From positions 376,425-440,424 of the forward strand of contig PDUO01000027.1 of the NCBI GenBank assembly GCA_003008705.1: a DNA stretch of 64,000 nucleotides, read 5' to 3'. Every line of letters starts with the position of its first letter. Position 1 is the stretch's first letter. Source of the DNA: Pezicula radicicola (lineage: Eukaryota > Ascomycota > Leotiomycetes > Helotiales > Dermateaceae). Of this stretch, positions 1 to 10,088 are shown in pieces. Position numbers and translations under genes: made by a program. The notes beneath the pieces were generated by a model. That model worked only from the letters and a program-made list of their open reading frames with translations, was not told where the DNA came from and ran no database searches.

Positions 1-431
1 CGCTGGCGCTGTGCCCGAGTCTGCAACATCAAACAATTTCTCAGTGGCTTTAAGTTCGATTTTTAGCTGATCGTAATTCCTAAATCGAATGCTGTATTTT
101 GGCCAGAACTCCAAACCCTCGGATCGCATACGATGGACGCTTGTGTTCCTCATCCTTGAGATTAGGTTTGCCCGAAGTGTTTTGTTATTGAAGAACGATT
201 GTGTTTGATGCTCTGACGAGTCTGGTTCGTAGCTTTTATAGGTATTTAGTAACGACACTCGTAGAGTTTCAAGTAAGGACTCTTGAAGAGCTTTGAATTC
301 TTGTATTGTTGAGAGCCACAGGTCATTAACTTCGAAAGGAAAGCCAGTTTCGGCGGCCGAGCCGCGGTGCAAGCTCCGAGTTTCTAGAAGAGCAACGTCT
401 GCCTCGGGAGATTCGTTTCGTCCATTAGTTT
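1..431 (-). CDS. Unknown protein, partial (runs off the left edge)
   Basis: An open frame runs leftward from 431 to the window edge with no stop, about 143 codons. Its right boundary looks like a splice acceptor: read on the minus strand, a textbook branch site TACTAAC lies a few bases before CTGCAG, and the open frame starts directly after it. At least one upstream exon is therefore expected between about 432 and 700, but I could not choose its start with confidence. The protein stretch has a charged N-terminal part, a helical segment (FEVNDLWLSTIQEFKALQE) and a basic region, with no motif I recognise. Codon use and the absence of stops support coding; function is unknown. Confidence 0.55.
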
Positions 432-794
432 CTGCAGATCCAGTTAGTAATTATGAACTGTCATATCATACTGTTATCAACACTACGAGCAAGACAAGTT
501 CAAGACAGTTCATTGCAGAAGCAGAAGCAGGAGAAGGAATGGATCGAATTGGCATTGGCCTTCACATCCATCCCGAATCACTAGATGGACCAAGTGACCA
601 AAGTCGTCTCCTGAAGATTCTGGGAAAAAGTTTGCATCCATCCTTCTTCATTCACTCACTTCTATTCGTCCCCTATACGCTGCCAAAAAAGCTCTGTAGT
701 AATGAGGGGAACTTTCAGAGAGCACAAGCACTACTTGAGCCTAGTATATTGCCACTTAAAACTGCCACAGCAAACCGGCATAATCAGAGCATCA
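432..794. other. Gap between two minus-strand genes
   Basis: This stretch probably carries the missing first exon(s) and promoter of the leftward partial gene, plus the 3' end of the next minus-strand gene. No other feature is visible. Confidence 0.4.
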
Positions 795-1259
795 CTACTT
801 ACGAGACTTGCGAAGTAGCTTCTTGCAGATCTCCGCAGAATCTTCCTTCACTTTCTTATATGCGTCGTATGCTGCATCAACATTCTTCGGCTCAGAACCC
901 GAGGGCGCCTTTTTGATCTTCTTTATGTTGTCACGCAGTTTCTGGAAATCGGGATCTTGGGAAGCCCAAATGAATGAGTCTGGAGATAGCATGGGAGGCA
1001 TTTCGAAGACATCGGGAAGAGGGAAGCGCGGGGACATGGTCCTGATGCTATGAAAAGTCTATGTATATCAGTTACTCTGTTGGGCCTAACTGAGGCTTCG
1101 AAGACTTACAGTAGCGCTCTTTGGCTCCTCATCCCCGTCTGCTCTACTCTCTGAGGTGTTAGACTTCCATAATGTCCCAAAGGTTGGACGCTTCTTCTTC
1201 GGCCTCGAATCCGCTGTGCCCGACGATGACGCCGAGGGAACGCGTCGCAATCTATCCAT
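795..1259 (-). CDS. Small lysine-rich protein, two exons, 137 aa
   Basis: Exons read 1259-1110 and 1058-795 on the minus strand. The intron has a GTAAGT donor and an ACATAG acceptor, and the join is in phase 0. The N-terminal exon is Ser/Arg/Lys-rich (DSRPKKKRPTF near residues 18-28). The C-terminal exon has a proline-rich patch, then a strongly basic, probably helical tail ending in KKLLRKSRK. No known domain, signal peptide or membrane segment is seen. The start at 1259 is the first ATG that gives an intact frame. It lies head-to-head with the RNA cyclase gene, about 580 bp away. Function unknown; a small nuclear or RNA-binding protein would fit the charge, but that is a guess. Confidence 0.6.
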
Positions 1260-1836
1260 GATCAAGTATGTATGGTTCTGCAGAGATTGCAGAGGCGGTC
1301 CTCAGCTGAAGCAACATAGTTGCGACAGAGACAAAGCCACCGGCTTTCTTTGTTATGGTGGTGTAACGGATACCGCAAGGCTGTGGATAGGCACCAAGGA
1401 GAAAGATGGCGGGGTCGAGTGACGCGAATGATTCTTTGATTGAACACGAAAGTATCACCTACCAAAAGCCTCAAAATACGCCGAAATGTGGCACAATCTC
1501 TCCTTACGGGGCTTACGCTCGCTTTAAGCCTATCCTCGGCGGAATATTCACTTGAGTTGAGTCCTAATCTGTACCTAGCTAGCTACCTCAGTTGGTATCC
1601 CTTCCAGACTGAGTCACATGGTAGCCTCGCCGTTTGACTCTTTCCCTAGTCCTTACAAACACTTTCTTTTAAGAAAAGCACGAAATCTTTCATTAAGTTC
1701 GTGGCATTCTTACGAGAACAGTCTTTGTTCTCAATTGCAACTTATTGCCCAGCGCGGATTCTCAAGATCGCCAAATCCCGTTTGTAAAGCAAGGCTAACA
1801 AAGCAAGGCGAACGAGTAGGCAACAAAGGGCTCGCT
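1260..1836. promoter_or_regulatory. Shared upstream region of two divergent genes
   Basis: This is the region between the small lysine-rich gene (-) and the RNA cyclase gene (+). An ATG at 1618 is in frame with the cyclase and would add 73 residues rich in Ser, Arg and Lys. I regard it as 5' leader, because the conserved protein begins at 1837, but it could encode a longer, possibly organelle-targeted form. Confidence 0.4.
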
Positions 1837-3152
1837 ATGGCTCTTGTAAAACTTGATGGGACTGTGGGTGAGGGCGGAGGCCAGGTTGTTAGAGTTGCTA
1901 TTGGTCTTGCTGCGTTGACAGGCACACCTGTCCGTATCGAGAATGTACGTGGCAACAGACCAGGGAAAAGAGGTGGTAATAAAACTGGAGGGGGTAAGAA
2001 TCTTCTTTATTTCAGTACCATACTACAAACAAAACCTTTACGTAGTAGCCTTAAATTAACACCAATCCAGGTCTGAAAGCCCAGCATGTTGCCTCTATTA
2101 AATGGCTCGCTGAAGCAACCGAAGCAAAAGTCAACGGCCTATTTGTTGGCAGCAAGACAGTTGAATTCGCTCCTCAGTTGTCTCCAGCAGAACTTAAATT
2201 AGACCGCAATAAGCTTCATATCAAAGCGGATTCAGCTGCAAGTCTTCTTTTAGTCTTTCAAGCTATATTACCATTTCTCTTGTTTTGCGGAGACGACCAG
2301 AATTCTCCGATTACGTTACACATTCAGGGTGGCACGAATGTCAGCTTCTCACTCTCTTACGAGTACCTAGATCAAGTTCTCCTCCCAGCACTCGAGCGGT
2401 TTGGGATACAGATTGAGCGTAAACTCCACTACCGTGGCTGGTCCGTTGGTACAGCAGAGGTGGGCGAAGTCTCTCTCAAGGTTGTTCCATTGAAATCTGG
2501 GCATACACTCAAGACACCGGATTGGCCTCTACAGCGCGGAGAATTAACTAAGATTGATGTTACGATTATTGTTCCTAAAGATCTCCTACAGCCTCTAAAG
2601 GACTCTTTCAAGTTCGAGCTAGACACAGTTTTCGAAGGCGTAGAGATAAATTTCATTATCGAGGAAGATAGCAAACACAAAGCGCGACTATACGCCCTTC
2701 TTGTTGCTCATACAACAACTGGAATACGCTTTGGATGTGACTGGCTTTATGATAAGACCGTCAAAAACAAGACGAACGAGAAACTCAGCACGGAAATCGC
2801 ACAGAAGGTAGTTGATGAGCTAGATCAGGAACTTAGAAATGGAGGAGTTATTGACAGGCATTTACAAGATCAACTGATTATCTACCAGGCTTTGTCTGAG
2901 GGGATATCGAGCATTCCATCCTCTTCTGATGCCTTGGAATCAGATAGAGAGCGTGTTGATCGCACAGATGAACCGTTTGGAGATGGTTCGCTCCACACGA
3001 CGACTGCGAGATGGGTGACTAGTCAACTACTTCCCAAAGCCAAATGGATAGACAAAGGTCGGGTCTGCGAAGGAGTTGGCTATAAGCTTCTAATTATCGA
3101 AAAGGATCCTAAGATCGAGGCTGACCTTGAAACTCTGCATCTTCAAGATTGA
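1837..3152 (+). CDS. RTCA: RNA 3'-terminal phosphate cyclase (RtcA type), 412 aa
   Basis: The family converts RNA 3'-phosphate ends to 2',3'-cyclic phosphates using ATP through a covalent His-AMP intermediate. Exons are 1837-1993 and 2071-3152. The intron has a GTAAGA donor and CCAG acceptor and splits a Gly codon. The N-terminus carries the family start DGTVGEGGGQ (residues 6-15), followed by the RGNRPGK region, GLKAQHVA after the splice and a TPDWPLQRG segment. The motif QDQLIIYQALSEG precedes LHTTTARW, whose His (about residue 361) aligns with the nucleophile of catalytic cyclases. That His separates it from Rcl1, the catalytically dead nucleolar paralogue. Length suits the family, with a modest insertion (residues about 325-350, Ser/Asp-rich). 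It is convergent with the dehydrogenase gene downstream. Confidence 0.88.
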
Positions 3153-3389
3153 GAAATTACTCTACTGAAGCGTCGAATAGAGCTGTATTGGGTTACTTAG
3201 TAGAAAACTTTGCTACTATGAGATGAAGATATGGGGTTTTAAATCTAGGCTCAACTCGATAAATTCTCATGATTAATACAGAGCAGATTCCATGCTCCTG
3301 GTCGGCAATGCAGCCTTCTCCATTACATTCATAGGATCACAAAGAGTATTGAAATTCGTTTTAATAGATAACCCTACAAATAGGACAAC
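3153..3389. other. Intergenic, convergent 3' ends
   Basis: This short gap separates the 3' ends of the RNA cyclase (+) and the dehydrogenase (-). Nothing else is visible. Confidence 0.5.
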
Positions 3390-4154
3390 TCAAACAAGCA
3401 AAGTTCCAGAGTCACTATTAACAATCGTCCCCGTGACATTAGCATCCTTCATCAACCACAAATAAGCCTCCGCCACATCCTCAGGCTGCGCAACCCTCCC
3501 AGTAGGTTGCCTAGCCTCCAAAGCCTTAAACATCTTCTCCTTCCCCACCTCCGACATCTGCTTCCAAAGTCCCGTATCAACCACCCCAGGACTAACACAA
3601 TTAACCCTAATCGGCTTCAAATCCAAAGCCAAATTCCTCGTCATGCCATGCAACCCACTTGCAAAAGTAGCAACAATCGACCAATCTTCATACGGTTTCT
3701 GACTTACAACCCCCGTAGTAAGAATAATACTAGAAGTCGGACCAGGTGTAAGATATTTCCTCCCAACCTTCGCAACCAACAAAGGAGCAAAACATCGAAT
3801 CTGTCCCGCTGCGATAATCTTTTCCAACGAGATCTCGGAAATAGGAGTCGTGGCCAAGGAATCTCCTGCTGAGAATACAATATGATCTACCGATCCAACT
3901 TTCTCGAACAAAGTTTCGATATCTTTTTCTAAGCTGGGTTTTGAGAGATCACAAACGTGACCTGCGATTTTGCCGTCTGGAAATGAGGATTGGAGGTTTG
4001 AGATGGTGTTTTTGATGTTGGTGGGGTTGGAGGATGATACTGTTACGGAGGCTCCTGATGCGAGTGATGCTTCTGCTACTGCGAAGCCGATTCCAGATGT
4101 TCCTCCAATGATGAGGACATGTTTTGAGTGCAGCTTTTGGTATTTGGATGCCAT
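3390..4154 (-). CDS. Short-chain dehydrogenase-like protein lacking the YxxxK pair, 254 aa
   Basis: This is an intronless Rossmann-fold protein. The dinucleotide-binding motif GGTSGIG sits at residues 17-23 after a short N-terminus. Typical SDR features follow: a CDLS segment near 68-71, an SAGD segment near 95-98 (NNAG-like), a TSS segment near 140-142 and RVNCVSPGVVDTGLW after 183. The catalytic Tyr-x-x-x-Lys is absent: the equivalent stretch reads WSIVATFASGLHGM, with Phe164 and Leu168. I know of a fungal SDR subgroup with similar GLHGMTR sequences that lacks the Lys, so this probably reflects a subfamily rather than decay. Cofactor binding looks intact; redox chemistry is uncertain. Substrate unknown. 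Confidence 0.85.
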   Translation of the reverse strand: MASKYQKLHSKHVLIIGGTSGIGFAVAEASLASGASVTVSSSNPTNIKNTISNLQSSFPDGKIAGHVCDLSKPSLEKDIETLFEKVGSVDHIVFSAGDSLATTPISEISLEKIIAAGQIRCFAPLLVAKVGRKYLTPGPTSSIILTTGVVSQKPYEDWSIVATFASGLHGMTRNLALDLKPIRVNCVSPGVVDTGLWKQMSEVGKEKMFKALEARQPTGRVAQPEDVAEAYLWLMKDANVTGTIVNSDSGTLLV

Positions 4155-5716
4155 TTTGAATTCAAATTATTGGATGGATTAATTGATGAAGTTTTTGGAG
4201 CTTTGGTGGTATGGGAATGGGTTGATTGCAGATTTCTTGAAGTGAAGATTTGGAAGAAATATATACCTGTCATGGACTTGTAAATTCCGTGGTCCCCTTT
4301 GTTCGGTAATAAGCGGAGTTATGCCCGCTTAGTGTAACTTGATACTGTAGTGCTTGCGGTACGGAAATATATGTCGGTGATAATTGGTGCTGGTGGCGTA
4401 GATATCTACCGAGACTTCGGACTTAAGTAGTGTGTGCGTATAGAAAGAGTTGTAACACTAGTTAGTACAAGCAGCTTGCTTTTGTAACATAACTACTGTA
4501 GCATAACGGGTATATGAGTGATACCCGAAGAAGAATAACTGATTACTGTATAGAGTAATTGTGCGGCCCGGCGATAGGTTAACTCCAAGTAATACATGTC
4601 ATTTTATGGAAATTTTTGAGTAGTGCACCAGTTGCTTAGTGCGATAAGTAATACGTGAAACTATCTGAGTGGCTTAGGTATTTTTCTTGGTAGTCATAAA
4701 GATCTTAGAGTAGCCTGAGATTTATTTCTCTATTTCGTGGTTGTAAGGTTTCTAGAGGTGCTTAGTTGAATTACTTAGTTTGTCTTGGTAACTCAGACTA
4801 TCTTAGCGACTAAGACTATGGGAAGTCCTACCTTAGAGACTTAGCTCTACACTAGGTACTCTCACATTTAGACTAGTATAACACAGGAATACAAAGCTTG
4901 AATTTCTCCAAATATTCTACCACATATACCATTCCAAAACAAGAAATCCAACTCACTCATCACCTTACTTCCAAAGCAATCATTACAACATCAAGCAACA
5001 AAAAATTAACATGTTTTTCCAACTCCTATCAGAGTTATTCCTTAGCACCACCTCAGCCTCAACACCAATACCAACACCCAAAACACCCGTAACACCAAAA
5101 ACAAAACAAAAACAAAACAAAAATCAAAACTCAGACCAAATTACGAAAAACTCCTATCCTCCTCAAAACAAAACAGCCTACAAGAAATCTTAGACTTTAT
5201 AGATTATAAATTTTTTTAAAAAAATATATAGGGAAAGCTTGATGTAGAAGTACTTGATAAATCAGAATTCGAGGTATGTAAAATTTGTGTTATGGAATTA
5301 TTGGAGTATGAGAGGTGTTAGATTGAGATTGAAAGTGTAGAGAAACGTCAGGAACCTGAGGTTTTAAAGGGGAGGGGTGGATTGATGTTATTAGGCTTTT
5401 TGAGAGGACTTGTGGATGCTTTTAGGGTTCCATAATTATGTGCAGGACTAGTGGGATATATTGATTGAGTCTGTTAGTTTGTTTTACTGAGTGGCTTACT
5501 AACGGTTCTCTTCTCTTCTCTTGTATAGGATACCGTACGAATTGATCTAAAAGAGATCATTTCGATGAAGGTGGCTAAGTTACCCAAGTCAAGTGGGGTA
5601 CTCAAGTCCATCTCTTATCTCTAAATAGATAGCTATTCAAAATAATCTCTTATAAGCCAATTCATACGGTCCACACTCCAACAACCCATCATCCCCTCTT
5701 TCCAAACAAACCAACA
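4155..5716. other. AT-rich intergenic island
   Basis: About 1.5 kb without a convincing gene. The left part is the dehydrogenase promoter. From about 4430 to 5650 the sequence is rich in TpA, with A-rich runs (AAACAAAAAC-like tracts at 5095-5130) and many stops in all frames, as in fungal repeats eroded by C-to-T mutation. Loose traces of a TTAG/CTTAG phrase recur at 4640-4870, possibly an extreme remnant of the 18-bp repeat found elsewhere in the window. Confidence 0.4.
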
Positions 5717-6538
5717 TCACAAAATTTCAAAATGAGCATCGACGGGCTTCCCACAATTAATACTCAAAATATCCTGCGGACAAGCACTAAAAGCCACAAC
5801 CAAATCAACCTCAGCCTTCAAAACAACAAACTCCCCCTCCTTAGACGTCGGCGGCTCGAAACTCAGTGTCGTATTCCCCTGCTTGCTACCCTCCTTATCC
5901 GTATGCACCGGAATATTCATAAATAAATTAAGCGGACTGGGAGTAAATTGAGGCGGGGAAACCCCAATAGCTAGCAATGCCTCAACCAAATTATCCGCAC
6001 AATTACGATGAGAATCTCCGCCTCCTAGTTCGATATAACGGTATGTGTCGCAGGCTGCTATTAAGGTGTCGTGTACTCCTGATGTTGTGTCTTGAGTCAG
6101 GGTTAGGATTTTTTCGCGTGCGTTGTTGTAGAGTCCGTCGCCTGGTTTGGGGATTGTTCGGTTTAGGGAGGCGCGGGTGTGTTGCATGGACATTTGTGAG
6201 GTTATGAGACTGTTGTAGCTGGGCGATTTATCGGTTGGCGGAAAGGTTGAGAGTGTGAAGGCCCAGGTGTCGATTACTGTTCAGATTTTCGGTATTAGTA
6301 GGGCTTGTAGTAGAAAGTTTTAGGAGAATCAAGACATGATTTAGGAGTAGCGAAGGATGTCTTAGGAGTGTGGAAAGCTCGAGAAATGTTACAGAACCCG
6401 AGACAATCAGGAATAGGACAAAATGAGCTGGATGTACGGACCTTGGGTGCCGTGTGTGTTGATTACTTTTATGGATTGGCCTGCTTTGAGGGGAACGGCA
6501 ATGCCGTGACGGGCGGGGATTGTGGTCTGAGTTGCCAT
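5717..6538 (-). CDS. DUF1989 (urea-carboxylase-associated-like) family protein, 218 aa
   Basis: Exons read 6538-6442 and 6276-5717. The intron uses a GTCCGT donor, an excellent CTACTAATAC branch site and an ACAG acceptor, and splits a Val codon. The N-terminus (IPARHGIAVPLKAGQSI, residues 7-23) is typical of the family. Later conserved blocks are CADNLVEALLAIG, PLNLFMNIPV and AEVDLVVAFSACPQD, ending in KPVDAHFEI. The family occurs near urea carboxylase genes in bacteria and as stand-alone genes in fungi; its biochemical role is unsettled, though a cupin-like fold with metal-binding Cys residues is usual. No urea or nitrogen gene is visible nearby. Start 6538 is the only ATG with the conserved N-terminus; the longer upstream frame is leader. 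Confidence 0.82.
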
Positions 6539-7258
6539 TGCTGTTTCGATGTTTTGGATTGGAGCCAAAAGGCTTGATGCCGAGTATATGAAGGAGAGTA
6601 GATTCCAAAGACAATAAATATAGAAGAGATTGAATTGAAAGGAGAAAACTATGCTGAGAAGTGAAGAGAGGGGAGCTTCAAGTTTCTTACGAAAACATAT
6701 GGCAGGGCGGCCGATAAGATAAGAGGAGAGGGGCTCCAAAAGTGGGCATAGGTGAAAATGGGGTGTCCTTAATAACAGCCGGCGATTGGCAAGACATATT
6801 AGGATCTCAATTACTGCTGTTATTGACTAATGCTATTCTGAAACCCGTAAGACTTGTCATAGAATTCTGTCAGGCACGGTGTGCTGTAATATTCAACGGT
6901 ATCTCCGTAAAGCGCTTGCTTTCTTGCTGAACAATATGATTGTTGATCTCGGAAATAAGTTTCTTTTACAAGAAAGAGTCCGTTAGTTTCATTATGAAAA
7001 GTACCTAAGTACCAATTTTTCAACAACTACTTATCCCCAACGCCGCGTAAAGGTGGACTATTGAAGGGGTACAGGAATCGACCCTGCCTACTCTTTGCTC
7101 TCGTAAGAGCAAAGGAGAAGCATCCATGCTCTTCGCGCACTTAGCACGGAAGGGAATCATTATGTGCATAACATGAAAAAGAAAAGCATCGTATACATAA
7201 TACGGAATGATGAAGTACCTGGTAGAATCACCAAGCAAAAAACAAAACAATAAAAGCC
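6539..7258. other. Intergenic, no gene seen
   Basis: This is the promoter side of the DUF1989 gene and the 3' side of the small RS-tailed gene. I see no conserved frame or repeat. Confidence 0.4.
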
Positions 7259-7652
7259 TTAACGTTTCCTGGAGTCTCGATCCCGTGGGCTCTCACTTCG
7301 TCTTCGTCGCTGATCACTAGATCGCGACTCATTTCCTCACAGGAGATTTTGAGCGCCGACTTAAAGAGGAGTCTTGGGTGCTCGGTTCGCGAGTACCTTA
7401 GCCATAGCTAGAACCTTATGCTGCTGCTGCGGAAGCGACGTGATTAACAGGACTAGTAGTGCTTATAGCACTACTCGTCGTCAATGCAGCTTGCGTAGCT
7501 CGTGCGCCGGACTTACGTCGGCCATAGCGAAGATCGTGAGGCCCTTTGTGCTTTCTACACGTCCTACACAACTCATCATTAGTCTTAGGTGGCAGCGGAG
7601 ACTGTGGTGGAGAAGGAGGAGGTGGTGGTGGCGGTGCAGCGGGATCTTCCAT
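7259..7652 (-). CDS. Small proline-rich, RS-tailed protein, about 70 aa (3' exon uncertain)
   Basis: The first exon (7652-7517) encodes a short acidic start, a long proline run, then CRTCRKHKGPHDLRYGRR, a compact Cys/His-rich basic patch. It ends at a perfect GTAAGT donor. Two acceptors keep the frame. One at 7335/7336 gives a 70-residue protein with an Arg/Ser tail (RSSDQRRRRSESPRDRD) ending at 7259. The other at 7396/7397 gives about 67 residues ending SRRSKSPVRK at 7329. Both yield RS-type tails, as in splicing-associated proteins, which supports coding in this stretch. An in-frame upstream ATG at 7727 would add 25 residues. Family unknown; splice structure needs transcript evidence. Confidence 0.42.
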
Positions 7653-8323
7653 CTCGCATCTTTCTCTTGTTGCTGTTGCTGTCGCTGTCGTTGTTGATGA
7701 GAAGAGGAGAAGTTGTTGTAAAGGCACTGAAGGAATAAGCTTCTTAGATCGATATGTGTGTTATAGATTAAGATAGCTTGAGAAAATTTTCGATCTTGAA
7801 GTTTTTGGTGTTGTGTTGTGCGATAGTTCAAAATTGGGAGGAGGATATTTTGGGGTGGCGGGGCGCTTCATAGGATTTTTTTGGCACTAGGTCGGTTGGG
7901 ATTGGGATTGTTGTGGATTAAGCGAGGGGTTTGATTTATGCGAGGTACCTAGAGCAAGTAAATTACTCGATTCAAGATAGTTATCTAATTCAAGTCAGTT
8001 ATCCAGTTTCGGTCAGTTACTCAATTTAAGTGAGTTACTGACCTCAAGACCATTCCCGCTAAACTATGAATCTCAAATTCGGTGTCGATTTCAAAAGAGA
8101 AATCTACATTCTGTGGCTACGAAGTAGACACTTTACAAGAGTACTGTGCATTTTGAAAAGTGTTATTGATATCTTATCTGATATTGCTATTTGACATAAG
8201 TTCCCTTAGTATACAAGGATAGTTTCCTGAACTCCTATAGATAATATCAAAACTCCAGGAAACTCCCCTAACTATTAGAAAATTCTCTGTTGTATCATAA
8301 CAATGCCCCATCAAATATCCTAA
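7653..8323. other. Intergenic with 18-bp repeat cluster
   Basis: The stretch contains the promoter of the RS-tailed gene and a tandem-repeat cluster at 7945-8048 (listed separately). Nothing else is visible before the 3' end of the membrane-protein gene. Confidence 0.5.
7945..8048 (+). repeat. 18-bp degenerate tandem repeat, cluster A
   Basis: Consecutive 18-bp units start at 7945, 7963, 7981, 7999 and 8017, with a partial unit at 8035. The clearest units are TTACTCGATTCAAGATAG, TTATCTAATTCAAGTCAG and TTACTCAATTTAAGTGAG. Register is kept without indels over more than five units. Confidence 0.8.
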
Positions 8324-10088
8324 CTACAAGAAACCAGGACCGCGACTGTGTCTAACAAGCAATGGAAATTCATTAATAGTATCCTGCGGCCCACGCTGAG
8401 ATCTCGAATCCTTCTGCGAAGGGCCTCGCTTAGAAACACTAGTAGCTCGTTGCCCATACCCAGCAGCATCAGATCTATAATAAGAATCGACCAGGTCTCC
8501 AATGTCACCCTGACTCTCATTAGTGCCAGTCCTCTTATGTGTGTACCCTCCACTACTGTCTCCCGCTGCCTTGGTCTTCATATGAGAGACGCGATTGGCG
8601 AGGACGTGGTCGATATCTTGAGAGAGTGAAGTTGAGGCATCGGGGCGATTGGAAGAGGCGGCGTGTCCGTCAGCGAACGGGTTCGCACGTGGATTATCGA
8701 AGTCAATTGCTCGACCTTGCACTGAGCCACTGCGGTTGCGACGGCGGTTGTGTGGATCATAGTGCAGTTGATCGCGGTCTCTACTTCGTCGGTTTCCTTT
8801 ATCCTCTGAAATCTTTCGGGAGTGACGTAAGCTCTGTACAGAATCCCGGGTGCGCGTTATCGAATGAGAGGATCTTGAACGTCTGTGACTCTTGATTTGG
8901 CCATAGGTTTCGCTGGATCTAGTACGGGTACGTGAATGTTTGAAGACGGTTGATGAACCTTTCTCGCTACTGTCGCTTGCGGAGCGTTCTCGTGACTTCG
9001 GCTCGGCATCAGGAGATTGGGAGCGGTGTCTCTGTGGTTGGTAGGTTGAGACACGATGCACTCTCACCACAGAATCACGTATTACAGCACGTTCTTGGTT
9101 TTCTGCTACTCTTGGAGGTATCCCAAAGTCGAAATAACCGCCTCCTTCTGGTAGAGGGGGTGTTGGAATAGCGTCAAGGCGGAGGTTTCCCCGGGAAGGT
9201 TGCCGAGCCTCAGTGGTCTCTCCGTCTGAGGTTATAACCACTTTGGATGATCTCGAAGCGCGGGGTGTACTGTTAGGGTACAGGGAGAAGGTTGGAGAGT
9301 TTTTTTGAGTTACTGTCTCTGCTCCACTGTGAAAAGATGCAGCTTCGGACTTCAAGTCTATGGAGTTCGATTCCAAGACTGGATTCTTCCTCACTTCCCC
9401 TTCAGGAGACTGTAGGCGTGGACTATAGGAATACGGTCGATCTTTTATAGGTATAGTCGGCGTTTGTGGATGGCTAAAATGGGCATCGAGGGGTGAGACC
9501 CATTCTCCGTTTGATTCATTACTCTTCAAGCTCCTCACGCTACCCCTTGATTTCAATGGCAGAGGAGAAAGATGGATAGGCGAGAGCTCATGTCCTGGAC
9601 TTTTAAATCCATCATTTCTTCTAGAAGCGGTTTTGTGAGGATTCAATCTAAGAGGTGTCGGTTTGTGCTTCATGCGCTTGGCGGCCGTAGTTGGGCCTTG
9701 GGCTGTTGAAGGTGTCATTGATCGAATTGGCGAAACTGAAGAATTTGTGTCGTCAAGAGTAGTAGATTTCGACAACGGAGAAGGCGTCGAAGGCCTAGAT
9801 TGTGGTACACCACCGAAGAAACCATGTTCAATGGCTCTTACTCCAAAGAGGTCACCTTCCCTGAACTCCTTCTGAAGCACCTTCTCCGTATGGTTCCTCG
9901 CCGCCTCAATCTCCCCATACTTAGTTGCTTTCTTAAGTCTATACCATTTCATGTCAGCTAGTTTTAACCCGTAAGGGAACCTATACACACCTCCTTCTGT
10001 TATACAATACTTTGATCAAGCCGGCAGTAACCGTAAGTACAATTAGTCCCCCCAGAACGATACTGAGAAGTACCACTAAGTTAGTCAT
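8324..10088 (-). CDS. Single-pass membrane protein with long basic Ser/Arg-rich tail, 570 aa
   Basis: Exons read 10088-9991 and 9938-8324. The first exon encodes an N-terminal membrane helix (about residues 4-27) followed by NRR. A 52-nt intron (GTGTGT donor, GCTGAC branch, TATAG acceptor) restores the frame exactly as NRR-RLKKATKYGEIEAARN. After that short conserved charged segment, the rest is low-complexity: Ser/Pro-rich with several SP/TP dipeptides, then RSRD/SRSS-type basic stretches. The expected arrangement is a short lumenal or outer N-terminus, one anchor and a long disordered cytosolic tail with many possible phosphorylation sites. I do not recognise the family. Without splicing, translation would stop at a TAG eight bases into the intron, leaving only the anchor. 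Confidence 0.72.

Noticed and set aside
1618..1836. N-terminal extension of the RNA cyclase
   Set aside because: The conserved family sequence starts at 1837 and the extension is low-complexity; recorded as a possible alternative start only.
7374..7776. Plus-strand frames rich in Gly, Val, Cys and Trp
   Set aside because: They are antisense readings of the proline-rich, Arg/Ser-rich small gene.
9939..9990. Apparent +1 frameshift between the membrane anchor and the rest of the 570-aa protein
   Set aside because: A 52-nt intron with good donor, branch and acceptor joins both frames exactly; no frameshift is needed.
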